Made by a program: the position numbers and the translations under genes | Notes under the pieces: model-generated | The model's database searches: none | Told to the model about the DNA's origin: nothing | What the model saw: the letters and a program-made list of their open reading frames with translations, nothing else | Shown: positions 10,346-22,090 of the stretch, piece by piece | Position numbering within the stretch: the first letter of the stretch is position 1 | Layout: the number at the start of each line of letters is the position of its first letter | From: Nymphalis io | Lineage: Eukaryota > Arthropoda > Insecta > Lepidoptera > Nymphalidae | Direction of reading: 5' to 3' | Length of the DNA stretch: 64,000 nt | Assembly: GCF_905147045.1 (NCBI RefSeq) | Contig: NC_065899.1 | Location: forward strand, 6,150,501 to 6,214,500

Positions 10346-12801
10346 AAAAGTCTATCTAAGTTTTGTAATTTCTATTTAATATTTAAATCTGTTTTAATTT
10401 GTTATAAAATTAAATTCTTATTTTTATTGTTTCCTTTATTTTTTTAAAGTTATTCATTAATAGTTTCTAAAAATACTATATATCAAAAAATATGTATGTC
10501 GAATATTGCAAATGTATAAGTATTTTATACGTGCATTTTTTACTCAAAATAAATTTTGCAACGTCACGTACGTTGGATGTCATTTCTAATTTTATTCTGA
10601 GTTTAACTTACTATGTCTGAGAATTTGGTTAATTCGCTTTGCGGTGATTAAACGGGACAGACGATTGGATTGCCGTTTGAATAATAATGGAGATAAATTT
10701 AGGACAGGTCATAACGATCTTCGGTCAAATTTACGATAATTTACAACGATTTGATGGAGAGATACATTTATCGGCATTTGATTGCAAATTCGTTTGATAA
10801 ATTATTTATAATAAGTGTACTTGGATTGTTTTACTGTAGGATTTTTGTAGATAATTTCTCATGTTACAGGAAAGGAGACAATAATTTTGCGAATACTTTA
10901 CTCGAATTAATACTAATTGTTTAAGAATTATATTATACTTGTATTATCTATTGCAAGCGTAATTAAACCATTTTGTCACCTCTAGTCTGATTTTGAACAT
11001 ACGATTTTTGGTTTAGATCTAGTTTTCTTAAACAGGGCATCATTTCAGCTTTCATATACGTAGGTAAATGTAACATTAGTAAAGTTAAGTGTAGTCATCC
11101 TGAATACAAATGCTCTGTCAACTTAGTTATAACGTTCTTTGGACTTAATATTACCGAAACAGTAAGTTCTTTAACAGACAAGTAGGGAATGCGTTAACAA
11201 ACTTTATTACACTATAATAAAATTCCTTTAAAATTAAACAAATAATATAATTGGTTATTGATATTTTTTTCTGCAAAAGTAATGCTACAGTAATCTAGCA
11301 CACCTTTATAATACTGATATGATATTACAGATTTATAAAAATAACGTAGACACATAGTTAAATTGCAAAATGAAATATTTTAAGCAATCTGGGTTTGTAT
11401 ATATTTGCTTACTATGTAAATATTATGTATGTATTACATAGCAGATATGACCTTTTATCATCAAGTGGTTGGTTTATCAAATGTCTTAATATATACAAAT
11501 GTTTTTTTTTTAATTCCTTTTTTTTAATTGTAGTGTATTTTTTTCAATATGAAACCAGGTTGATACATATTTGATAAATATTAGTGTCAATCAAAATATA
11601 CTTTGTTATAAACTGTATGAAAAGAAATTAGGAAAGTTCAAAATTAAGAATGACGTGTCCGTGTAGCTTGTCTATAAATATTTCTAAACAATGCTATATT
11701 ATTATATTACTAAACTATGTTCATGACTCCGTTTATTAAACTTTTATATATCGCTATATTTGATATCGTCGTCAATTTAAGCTTATGAAAAAAAATTACC
11801 AACCTTATAAAAGTAATATTTTAATAATAGAAATACACTTAGTTTAAGCATTACAACCAGTTACAACACGCAGAAATTAAAGTCGTTTAATAACGCTTAA
11901 ATCTTTAAAACACAGACGTTAATATACATAAAGTGATAATGTTAAAATATAAAAACAAATACCATAAAATAAAACTGCCAGAAACCGATTTTTAATTAAA
12001 ATCTTAGGCAATCGAATAGATCTATTATATAACAAGATTTAAAGAAAAAAAATCTTCTAAAAAGGGACTCTTTATACCAATTTTGTGATGATGATTTATT
12101 ATTAATTTTACATATTCTCTGAATCAAAATATGATACTTCTATTGTAGAATGAATTGGTTATCGAAGCATAGTATAATATCTGAACCCGAGCTTTACGGA
12201 AACACCACAACTATGACACAATTTTTATTGATTGTCAAAGATCTAACGAGTACAACAGTAAGCAAGATGCTAACCAACGTTGTATCGGATGTCGGCGCAA
12301 ATTGCTAGTTTCGAATAAAACCCAACTCTTCCCTTACAAAAGAATAAAACATCATGACACGCTTCAAATTGGCTCGGTCGTTTTTGTCACGTCACGAGGC
12401 GTTAAGCGTCACGTTTTATTTCTACCCTAATTAACTCTGTAGGTTTTTGTGGGAATGACATAAATGGTAATGTAATAGTACCCGGAGGACATCATAATTC
12501 ATAGGTATTTAGGAAAATTGTTGAGCCACGAAAATTATAATTTTTTGTTTTTTTTTTTTATGAGCTCGCAAATCAAAATAACCTTTATTCAAGAAGGCTT
12601 TGTTTTCAGTTTGGTAAATCATATTTATAAAAGTATAACTAGAAATAAAAGCGACTACATATACAGTAACATGAATTTATATAACTCTTTTGTCAATGTT
12701 GTAAATTATGATTCAAAGTAATATTTTCGTTTTCTATCGCCTGCCTGCCTAATACATTATTAGTGAAAAAATATATTTTATCTATTCTTATAATCTGCTA
12801 T
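10346..12801. other. AT-rich non-coding stretch
   Basis: No gene or repeat family recognised in about 2.4 kb. 10600-10800 is slightly less AT-rich and contains several GATT/CGATTT words, which might mark a conserved non-coding element. That is only a suspicion. Confidence 0.5.
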
Positions 12802-12866
12802 TTATTTGTATAGCTTTACAGTATATGTAATACAGTATTACCTATACTGTAAAGCTATATAAATAA
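12802..12866. repeat. 65-nt near-perfect palindrome
   Basis: Symmetric about position 12834. Outer arms TTATTT (12802-12807) and AAATAA (12861-12866), then a 17-bp perfect stem TATAGCTTTACAGTATA (12809-12825) with its complement (12843-12859), then a 7-bp inner stem GTAATAC/GTATTAC. The only non-pairing positions are 12808/12860, 12826/12842 and the centre. It could fold as a long hairpin in RNA or a cruciform in DNA. Confidence 0.95.
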
Positions 12867-13061
12867 TCTTCTTAGACATTGAAAACTAAATTATTGAAAT
12901 GCAAAAATTAAATACACATTACAATAAAAACGACTTATTTAATTAACTACAATATTGGTACATTTTTGATACGATGAAGAGTAGTTGTTTCGGAGTACAA
13001 AACAGTACCTTTGCAGAATGACACAGAGCCATGTTGTTAATTACAAATTTAAATGTATATC

Positions 13062-13205
13062 TTGCCAATTGTAATCCATTGTCGGACATGGGCAACCAAG
13101 GTGTCCCAAAAGCTCCGAGTTCAATGCCTTACACATCGAGGCGGCTCCCGTCTCCTTCTTCCGGTCATCAATCTACTTAACTGGTGGACGCTCTATGCTG
13201 TGATT
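13062..13205 (-). pseudogene. RTE-type LINE reverse transcriptase, C-terminal scrap
   Basis: On the minus strand the sequence translates as ERPPVK-stop-IDDRKKETGAA followed by SMCKALNSELLGHLGC and CPTMDY. From memory this aligns in order with the C-terminus of insect RTE-like endonuclease-RT proteins (a 'RPP.RW.DD....G..W...A.D...W..LG.AY..QW' pattern). GTCGGACATGGGC on the + strand is the antisense of the AYVQQW-type end. A stop replaces Trp and several key residues are lost. Confidence 0.55.
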
Positions 13206-13880
13206 ACCGATAAATAATATTTATTTCAAAACATGCTATAAATTACATTCACGGAATACATACATAAAATAATAAATGTATTCATTATGAATCCTCAATA
13301 CATAAGTCTGTATGACTTACGAAGTTGTGACTTTCAATACTCGTACCTTTTTCAAATAGTAAATTGTAAAAAAATAAAATTATAGGCGTTACATCTGTAA
13401 AGGAATATAAGGAATCATATTCTTACGTATTTCGTGGCCCTAGTAGAAATGGCCAAATGTAATGTCAACTATGTGTATCCCACGCAAACAAATTAGTGCG
13501 TAAACATGTAGGTACATAGTTGATGTTGAGTCCCTTGCGTGGTCGACTTAGTTTATACGACTAAATTCTGTCGAAAATCGACTTGTTATCGAAAACCACA
13601 AGTAATTTATACGATTAATTTACTGCAATTAATGACTGTTTGGTGAAGCTATAACGAGCCTTTAAAACCGATGGTAGTAGATTCCCGTTAGGGCAAATTC
13701 AAATATATGATGATATTATTTCCGATATTACGATAGCGTAGAAGTTGGTTATTAAAATTAAATTTTTCATCATACAAACGCCTAACTAACGACGGCTGTA
13801 TAGCTGCAGTACCCTTGTCTGTTATTGAGACTATATATGTATATGGACATAAGCAGAAAGGAAGATATATATATATATTA
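13206..13880. other. AT-rich non-coding stretch
   Basis: No element recognised. A short (AT)n run at 13866-13879 abuts the Helitron end. Confidence 0.5.
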
Positions 13881-13915
13881 CTAGATTCCATCACGACTTC
13901 GCCCGCGTGTAATGT
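13881..13915 (-). mobile_element. Helitron-like 3' terminus
   Basis: Read on the minus strand: ACGCGGGCGAAGTCGTGATG, then GAAT and CTAG, followed by T. Lepidopteran Helitrons end with a GC-rich hairpin (CGGGCGAAGCCGCG) a few bases before CTAG and insert between A and T. The hairpin is partly decayed here. The internal part and the 5' end were not identified. Confidence 0.65.
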
Positions 13916-13945
13916 GGTCAGGTGCTATGTTTTTAGGTAGCGCTT

Positions 13946-14082
13946 TGTGTTAGTCCGTTTGGGTAGACACCACTTACTATAGACGTTGTAAGTAATGTTT
14001 AATATTTTTTACAATAAATGAGGTGATGGCCATTTATCTACCTATGAAGTGGCCCATTTGTCCGTCCACCTACCTTTATATA
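13946..14082 (+). mobile_element. Diverged SINE-like family B fragment
   Basis: GTTTGGGTAGACACCACTTA and later GTGGCCCATTTGTCCGTCCA match the two ends of family B, with the middle deleted. The old divergence makes its boundaries approximate. Confidence 0.5.
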
Positions 14083-14539
14083 TATACATTTTAAAAAAAT
14101 CACAGCTCAGTTACAGTTAAGTTACTGTAAATACATAATATCTAGGTTATCTAGGAAATTATAATATCTAGGTTTCCCTTATTGTCCGACTATAAGACAT
14201 TGCTAGACTATTCTATTATAGTCGATTTTTTTTAAGCTATATATTATATTCGAATTATAATACACTTGTATATACCCCCTTAATTTTAAATATATATATT
14301 TAAAAAAAAACAAAATGAAGAATATTTTAAACAAACAAACCCTCTTTCGCCTTTATAATATTACTAAGAACTAGGATGTTTTTTAAATTTTTAGGCAAGC
14401 CTTTTACACCGCTGAATGTTTAATAATTAATAATTAGATTAAACAACGTTTTAAAGAAATAGTAACCAAATCCTCTAGATCTTCACTTACATTGTAATCT
14501 AATTTTACCCTGAATTAAAAAATAGCTTACACACAATTA
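14083..14539. other. AT-rich non-coding stretch
   Basis: No element recognised. A short direct repeat, AATATCTAGGTT at 14137-14148 and again in part at 14163-14174, is the only pattern seen. Confidence 0.45.
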
Positions 14540-14610
14540 ATAATAATAATAATTTATTTATTCAAGTAACAACTCATATACAAAATTACAACAAAATAAA
14601 ATAAACACTA

Positions 14611-15700
14611 CTATATACTACTTATACAATTTACTGGTCCAGCTGAAACTTTACAGCAGCGGCTTATAAATATACAGTCTAGTCTGTTAGCAACCATGAT
14701 TAGAATTTTGTTTGAGCTGGCCCGCACCCTGTGAACCAAGGATGCACACTTTTTTCGCATTAATGCGTAAAAACAGTCTATATTCAATTCAGCGAACATC
14801 CCTGAAGCACTACAGAAGCGAGGCAAACCCAAACCTTAAATAAACAAATCCAAACCCGACTGTACTGGCCGTCGTCGCGTTTGGACTCTACTACCACTTA
14901 CCATCAGGTGGAGTAGAGTCATTTGCCATCCCGGGGCATATAAAAAAAAACCCATCAGCAATCTAAATGCGTTATTGTACTGGACACGAAGAGCATTGTA
15001 TGATTTTAATGTATAATTAGCCCACAAACTACATGTATAAAAGAGGTACAGTAAGCGCGGAATAATGTTTTTTTACAGCCCTTGAAGCACGCGCAAACCT
15101 TCTGACAATTATGTTAGCTTTTATTGACAATGCTCTCCTCTCCCTTTCTATGTCATTATCATCCTTGGGCTGGTGGTTAGTATATGTCCAAGGTATTTAA
15201 ATTAAAAACGAGTCAAGCTCATATTATTAATTTTTACCGAAGGTATTATCATGCTTTTTTTTACATTATATATAAGTCCAAGTATTTTGGCATAGCCTTC
15301 ACAAGTTGCTAATAGTTTTCTTAGACCACAAACTGATGCGCTAAGCAAAACCATATCATCAGCGTAACTGATATTATTGACGTTAACTCCATCAATATGG
15401 CAACAAATATGCTAGTTACTGATTATATCAATTAGCTCGTTAATATAAAGATTTAAGAGCTAGGTGAGCTTAGCCCTCCTTGCCTTACCCCACATTCCAA
15501 ACTATATGATCGAGATAGCGCTCCATCCCATTTGATATTGTTAATTTGATTGCTATACCAATGTTTTAAAATTCTAGTAACCTCTTATAATTAATGTAAT
15601 CAATCAAATCGATTTGCCTCCTTCTTTTTGAAGCCTCATATAGCGTAGTATTTCACTAACAAGCTAAATACATCAAATGAAGAACTAAAATACCACATTT
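14611..15700 (-). pseudogene. CR1-like reverse transcriptase fragment (YADD present)
   Basis: In order on the minus strand: CGVRQGGLSSP (about 15460-15495), the conserved RT block before the palm; HIDGVNVNNISYADDMVLLS with the catalytic YADD at 15355-15366; then ASVCGLRKLLATCEGYAKIL. After the palm come LRVQYNNAFRLLMG and, beyond the family E insertion, GLPRFCSASGMFAELNIDCF and ALMRKKCASLVHRVRASSNK to a stop at about 14611. Several stops and frameshifts interrupt it, for example after LFNLYINELIDIISN-like residues. This protein arrangement is one I associate with CR1-clade elements in Lepidoptera. The upstream endonuclease domain is absent. Confidence 0.82.
14832..14950 (+). mobile_element. 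Family E 3'-end insertion inside the CR1-like element
   Basis: CCCGACTGTACTGGCCGTCG, then GGACTCTACTACCACTTACC and GGAGTAGAGTCATTTGCCAT, ending in CCCGGGGCATAT and A(9). It separates RLLMG from MGLPRFC in the host RT frame. A short AAACCCA repeat flanks it (14825-14831 and 14948-14954), probably the target duplication. The poly-A sets its orientation opposite to the host element. Confidence 0.85.
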
Positions 15701-15729
15701 AAAAGTATATATTTTTTTATATTACTAAG

Positions 15730-15804
15730 AAGGCAAATGACTCTACTCCGCCTGATTGTAAGTGGTAGTAGAGTCCAAACGTGACGACGGCCAGTACAGT
15801 CGGG
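15730..15804 (-). mobile_element. Family E fragment
   Basis: GGCAAATGACTCTACTCCGC and GTGACGACGGCCAGTACAGT match family E on the minus strand. The poly-A is not preserved. It lies just outside the CR1-like remnant. Confidence 0.8.
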
Positions 15805-18420
15805 ATGGATATAAAAGAATATTTAAAATATTATGTAACTTTTACTAAACTAAGTTCGTAAGGCATTACAATGTACACGTGAAATAAAAAAAAAATTTTA
15901 ATTAATGATAACCACTTAAAACAAATACATCGTATTTGCTTAATTTATGTTCATAATAATAATTGATCAAATAATTCAATTTTCGAAAACCGATATTAAT
16001 TGGATGTACTCGATTATCTCTTTAACAAAGGTAACAGAAAATGAAATTAATATGTTAAATTAATTGAATTTTCAACGCAATTACAAGAGTTTATGTATTA
16101 TCTGTGTGTGTAGTGTGAGTACACGCTCACACTGTGTGTGTCATTATTTGTCATAGTGATATTTTAATTATTACTATTAACTTTATAGTACATAGCTAGA
16201 GCTGCCTAACCCAATTCCACATGTATAATATTAAAATATAAACAAATTTAATCAAAATATAATATAATCAAAACAATGCGATTTCTACGCCTGTAACTTA
16301 TTCCACAAATATACCGCATAGCACAACAAGTAGCACGCCCAGATTTTTATCAATGCTGCTTTTAAATATTTTTTAATATTTCCGAATTGTAAATCAGCAG
16401 TTTTAATGTATGGAAAATACTTAGCTTTACTATTTGAATGAAGATCAATGCTGTGTAAATAAATAATTTTTTTTGTAATGTTTTACTCCTTACTTACTAA
16501 TACGGTAGTTTAAGTGAATAACGGGTTTAAAAAAAAACAAGCATAAAATCAAGTACCTTTAAACTGACTTGAGGTCTCGCCCTTCCAATTCGAGTACATT
16601 AACTCAAAGTATTTGTTTTTGGTGGCCTAAGGAATGAGTGGTAGATATCCAAAAAGGTACAACCAACGGTGAACAAAGCGTACACCGTACTAATTAAAAA
16701 ACAAGTACTTAGATACATAAAATAATGCTACAAGATTCTCACGTTTCAACCCAAACAAGCTTTCAGAGAAGGGTTAACTGAAACGATTTTTCATTAAGAA
16801 TTTATTGGTACAGAAAAAATCTAAGGTTGTCCGGAAATTGCGGTAATTAATTAATTGTAATTGCCGTTTTGCTCCCGATAGACGTAAACTTTGTAATTTG
16901 AATTCTTCAAATATAAAAGTTTGAGTGTATTGTGTACTGGAGTTTAATAATGACTGATTATGAATGATATTGAAAGAAGATGAACAAATAACTACAAATA
17001 TACCATTACTGGTTTATGGCACGCATTTTTATATGCAGTTAATTTAATATTTCTGGCGTTCTGTATAAGCCAAGATGGCTTATAGAAAGAACACGTGCAT
17101 CTCAAACACTCTTTTTCAAGCGATCAACGTCCATAGGTTCAAAATATAGATTTTACTGAAAAGATCAAGCAAGAAACTCAATAGCCACATTTTAAAAATT
17201 ATACAATTGTTTGATTTATACACAAGATGAAGCAAACTTTATTTTCATATATAAGAATAAATAATGATAACTCGCCTTTCGGAAAACCACTTTGTAAGTC
17301 TACGCGTATTATAGGCTCACATTCAGTTAATATTTCTCAAATGATTTAGTATAAAGGTGACTCGCTCCGTCTGTATTCCCTTTTTACCTTTTGGTCGTGG
17401 TGAGGAATTAGTTCCGCCCAAACAACTAAAGACGAAAGAGACCACAGAACTTCTTTGAACACATACCAAACTTAATCTCAAATTTAATGTCCGTAGGGGA
17501 GAATTTTCCAAAATCACTTACACTAGACTTATTTAAAGGTAGAAAACTATTTATATATTCCTAACTTCGAATGATAAACTTAATCTTTTTTTTGCTTTTT
17601 TTCAATGATTTTCTTAAATCATTGATATAACAGACTGATATACGTATATTTAAATTAAAATATTCATTATTCTATTGAGCTCCTAAAAAACTGTTGAATC
17701 GTCATTTTATACCATTGAATTAAATGCAGCTTTAACTGATCTAAATTATTTTTCAATTATTTCTTATATGTTCAACGGTCTTGAAGGACCTTCGTTGAAA
17801 CTTTCATGCTTCTAGACTAACTTATATAGATTTTATGAACTTGGCAGTTTTTATTTCAAAATATTAAGTAATGCAAGATGAATTCAAAGTACCGTTTGTC
17901 AACTTCCACCACAACGAACCACAGAGAGAGATAAGTATAATAATGGACGTTCAAGACCATGCATACTACTTGCATAGACAAGCGATATGGACGACTCTTA
18001 TACGGAACATTTTATATATACGAAATTGTCTGTATTGGTATTTGTTGCATTTAGTAAAATTATCTTTTCAAGTATATTGATGCGTAAGATATATTTTTTA
18101 ATTTACACAAAAACATAATACTTTAAATGGAACGCGTTTACTTTCGCACACGATTCTGTTTATGTCAAATGTCAATCTAATGTAATTGCAGATTGTTCGT
18201 TGCGTAGTTAGTGTATTTATTTTTTTAGAAGAATGTTAATGTAATAAAAGGTAAATGTTTTTTGAAAGCCGCAATCATAATTGCAAAATAATATATATAT
18301 TTGCTTGTATTTGCTTTCTCTAATAAATAAATAATTATTTATGTATTTTTTTTTTGTATTTCTATACCTAAAATCCACATCAGTAATAATTTACAACCGT
18401 TCACTATTTTAAAGCGCCTT
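15805..18420. other. AT-rich non-coding stretch
   Basis: About 2.6 kb with no gene. 16838-16870 packs several TAATTA/AATTG homeodomain-type cores between GCGG and GCCG. A GTGTGTG-rich run with an inverted partner lies at 16103-16141 (GTGTGAG... and ...CTCACAC). Nothing else is supported. Confidence 0.5.
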
Positions 18421-18750
18421 AAGATTTTAATACAGTAACAGCCTGTTAATGTCCCACTGCTGGGCTAAGGCCTCCTCTCCCTTTTGAGGAGAAGGTTTGG
18501 AGCTTATTCCACCACGCTGCTCCAGTGCGGGTTGGTGGAATACACATGTGGCAGAATTTCGATGAAATTAGACACATGCAGGTTTCCTCACGATGTTTTC
18601 CTTCACCGAAAAACACGAGATGAATTATAAACAGAAATTAAGCACATGTAAATTCAGAGGTGCTTGCCCGGGTTTGAACCCACGTTCATCGGTTAAGATT
18701 CACGCGTTCTTACCACTGGGCCATCTCGTTCTAAAGTAAAGATTTTAATA
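18421..18750 (-). mobile_element. SINE family A, full-length, 12-bp TSD
   Basis: A complete copy on the minus strand: the 3' end at CAGCCTGTTAATGTCCCACT (18439-18458), the tRNA-like head at about 18660-18730 ending in GGCCATCTCG. Direct repeats AAGATTTTAATA at 18421-18432 and 18739-18750 flank it. Confidence 0.93.
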
Positions 18751-19705
18751 GCAAAATCATAATCTATACACTTATTGCCAGTGATCTGATTAATGATTTC
18801 ATGAAATTATGAAACTGTTTACGTCTATTGTGTTGTAATGCCAAGTTCTTTGTCTTTTTTTATTAATACAGCGCCCATACAGAAATTGGCTATGGCCTTT
18901 CAGTAGTCGGTAATTGTGAAGAGTTTTCGCCCAAATATAGCATGAAGCGTGCAGCTTATAGAGCAAGAGTTTTATTTGAGCCTCTACTACCACCAACTTT
19001 GTATTTATAAATAATAGTTGAATATAGACATATTTCAGGACCTCAGGATCTGTGGCCATAAACTTAGCCACTAGACCAACGTGGCAGTTAGAAGGTAAAG
19101 AATACAAGCAACTAATTATAAAAGTTATTACATTGCACACTACAGAAATATTAAAGCGACTCTTAAAAAATTTAATAAGCTCATAATATTTCAAAGTACT
19201 ATTTCTAATAAAATTAGTGTTATATTTTCGTTAATTATAAAACATCACGTGTATAATTATTCCAAATACATTTACAGCGTTCAGGAAAAAAAGTTTAGGT
19301 GTTAGGTAAAGTTATTGTCAATATAGTTTTACTATATTGCTAGGTATAGATATTAGTATATACCAGACAATATAATCGGGAATATATTATAAATCAAACA
19401 TTAATGAACTTTAGAGTCGTATTTGGTTTCGTGTACAAACTAAAAAAAACAACCTTTACTTTTTTTTATTTCGATATATCGTACACATACACAATACAAA
19501 CCCTCATATTTAATAAATAAAACCAAACAATAATGTATAACGTTTAAAATTAAAATAAAATATTTATTTAGTTTCAACGTAAATTATTTTGTATATTATT
19601 TCAAAGAAATATATCAATTTATATTTACTACGAAACTGTCGGTTTACCGTTAAAACAAAATATAAAAAATGATATATCGTTATTAAAACAATTTTTATTC
19701 ATTTT
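18751..19705. other. Non-coding stretch with an accidental 131-codon frame
   Basis: The minus-strand frame 18799-19194 is the longest in the window, but it runs through a family C head and shows no domain. I do not support it as a gene. Confidence 0.5.
19037..19090 (-). mobile_element. SINE family C head fragment
   Basis: CAGGACCTCAGGATCTGTGG followed by CCACTAGACCAACGTGGCAG is the complement of the family C tRNA-like head. Only this segment is recognisable. Confidence 0.6.
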
Positions 19706-19993
19706 AAGGTAAAAAAAAACCCGAGATGGCCTAATGGTTAGAACGCGTGAATCTTAACCGATGATCGTGGGTTCAAACCCGGGTAAGCACCACTGAATTT
19801 TCATGTGCTTAATTTGTGATTAAAAACATTGTGAAAACATCGTGAGGAAATTGCATGTGTCTAATTTCTTTGAAATTATGTCACATGTGTATTCTACCAA
19901 CCCGCATTGGAGCAACGTGGTGGAATAAGCCTGCGTGGAGGCCTTAGCCCAGCAGTGGGACATTAACAGGCTGTTACTGTGAAGGTAAAAAAA
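19706..19993 (+). mobile_element. SINE family A with internal deletions, 12-bp TSD
   Basis: Head from 19720 (CCGAGATGGCCTAATGGTTA), 3' end at CAGGCTGTTACTG (19967-19979). Two internal segments are missing: most of the ATTCATCTCGTGCTT block and the CTCCAAACCTTCTCCTC block. Target duplications AAGGTAAAAAAA at 19706-19717 and 19982-19993. Confidence 0.92.
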
Positions 19994-20932
19994 TACTTTG
20001 AATATTTTTTATCTGTCAATATATTTTTTATATATCAATCTTAACGACTTTATGATTTTTACTACATAGTCAAATAAAGTAAGAATTAAAATACGATGAA
20101 AGCATAGCATAACCCGTGGCATAACATTGGACTAACGAAATTAAAAAACAAATAAGCAATCCGAAACCTGACACGAACTGCACTCGGATAGGACGCCATC
20201 TTCCTTTTCATATTTCGCCCACATCAATCACCGTTGTTTGACGAAAAGAAACGAAAAAAATCAACATAAAATGAATCACGGTGAATATTTTTGAAATTCT
20301 CTGTGCCTGCAAAATTCCTTCTAGTACCATAAAATGATAAGGTAAAATAAAATGATGGATATGCTTAAATAGTTTTTTTTTTATGTTGCTCTTTACTTAT
20401 TTTCTATTTTATAAAAATTAAAGGTAAATGCTCAATTCGAAATAAAAAAATATTCATCAAATTCATAGCCCATTTGCATAACACTACACAAAATTCAAAC
20501 TAAGAATAAGAGTATATTTTTCATATGCTAGAGCCTTACTTTAGTGGTTTAGGAAGTTTCAGATTTATTATTTGTAGGTTTTTCTTGAAGTGTTTTTTAC
20601 CGTCGAATACAAGACGAACACTACAATCAAAATTACAATCTCCAAGTGAACAAAAAACAAAGTTTATGAAATACTCAATATTCGTGAAACATAGCTTATT
20701 AAATTAATAAGTTTTTGCGATAAATTTTATCATGAAAATAAATAAAATAATATTTTAATAACTAAAATAACAAATCGCTAAGAAAATAAAAAGCAAACTG
20801 AATCTTATATTTCATCAATGACTATAATGACCTACGAACCCAAAAACGTTAATCTCTTCGGTTATTCTACAGACAATCATAAACACTTTATAGTATATCT
20901 AGAAGGGTATATAGTATATAGACTTTAGATGT
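19994..20932. other. AT-rich non-coding stretch
   Basis: No gene or repeat family recognised. Confidence 0.5.
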
Positions 20933-21224
20933 ACTGGTGGTAAGGCTTTGTGCAAGCTCGTCTGGGTAGGTACCACCCACTCATCAGATATTCTACCGCA
21001 AAACAGCAGTACTTGGTATTGTTGTGTTCCGGTTTGAAGGGTGAGTGAGCCAGTGTAATTACAGGCACAAGGGACATAAAATCTTAGTTCCCAAGGTTGG
21101 TGGCGCAATGGATATGTAAGCGATGGTTGACAATTCTTACAATGCCAATGTCTAAGGGCGTTGGTGACCACTTACCATCAGGTGGTCCATATGCTCGTCC
21201 GCCTTCCTATTCTATAAAAAAAAA
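20933..21224 (+). mobile_element. SINE-like family B, full-length
   Basis: Runs from ACTGGTGGTAAGGCTTTGTG through CCACCCACTCATCAGATATT, GGTTTGAAGGGTGAGTGAGC and CCACTTACCATCAGGTGG to CCTTCCTATTCTAT and A(9). This is a well-preserved reference copy of the family in this window. No clear target duplication by eye. Its poly-A tail and frequent 5' truncation imply LINE-type mobilisation, and no tRNA-like promoter boxes are apparent. Confidence 0.88.
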
Positions 21225-21899
21225 GATCGCTTGGTAAATAACATACAACTTCAGGTGGTCAAATGGTGTTACAAGCATGAAAATGTTGGCTTCCTTGCTT
21301 TACCCACTTTTCCCGCTTCCCGTGTCTCCGTCACTCACTTCAAAAGCATTTAATATAAAATAAAAAAACGAGTAATTCTCAATATCTATTGATGTAAAAA
21401 ATAATAACCTACGCTATCTAATCGAGATAAATTTACATTCCTTTAGAGTTATTTGGTTGAAATTGAAATAAATTCAAGGAAATTACTAAGGAAATTGTTT
21501 TTTCGCTTCGATGGTTATTTTAATTAAGTAGACTCCCAAATATTGGCAACGTTCAATGAGTTTTTGAGCTTTGTGGTATTGAAACTTTTATTTCGTGAAT
21601 AAAATACCGAAAATAGATTTTTTGAAATAGTCATATATTTGAATTATTTTTATTATGATTTTATTATATATCATTGAGAAACATATTCTAATTAAATATT
21701 TACAACCGTAACACATATTAACATATTTTTCAATAAGTTAATTACGTACCTTAAATAATAATAACAAAAGTTTCTACCTTTAATCAGTGGTATGAATTAA
21801 AAATGAGGGCATAAAATTAACAATTTAATTTATGTAACGTTAGTATATTTCTTGCATCATATCATATATTTTCTTAACTTCGTATATCGAAGTATATCG
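21225..21899. other. AT-rich non-coding stretch
   Basis: No gene or repeat family recognised. Confidence 0.5.
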
Positions 21900-22035
21900 A
21901 TTACAGAAGTTGCCTGGAAGAGATCACTGTAAGTGATAAGGCCGCCTTTGCATACTATATGTACAACTTGTTATTATATGTTATTAAATGTTTGTAAATT
22001 GTGTGCAATAAAGGATTAATAATAATAATCGATTT
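21900..22035 (+). mobile_element. LINE 3'-end fragment
   Basis: TTGCCTGGAAGAGATCACTG, AGTGATAAGGCCGCCTTTGC and TGTGTGCAATAAAGGATTAA, ending in (TAA)n. I recognise the 'GGAAGAGATC...GATAAGGCCGCC...GTGTGCAATAAAG' order as a common LINE 3' end in Lepidoptera. It includes the AATAAA polyadenylation signal. The clade is not assigned. Confidence 0.65.
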
Positions 22036-22090
22036 ACTAGGCGATATTGCTATAAGACGACAGCAATGTAAACCTATTTTCAAGAAATTA

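Larger units (their letters stand above)
14540..15700 (-). mobile_element. CR1-like non-LTR retrotransposon, 3' portion, split by a nested insertion
   Basis: The minus strand carries the second half of a reverse-transcriptase ORF, a short AT-rich 3' UTR and a terminal (ATT)n-like run (TTATTATTATTATTA at about 14541-14555 on the minus strand). It is 5'-truncated. A poly-A-tailed family E copy sits inside the coding part at 14832-14950. Confidence 0.8.

Noticed and set aside
18799..19194. 131-codon minus-strand open frame, the longest in the window
   Set aside because: It passes through a family C SINE head, has no recognisable domain, and lacks promoter or splice support.
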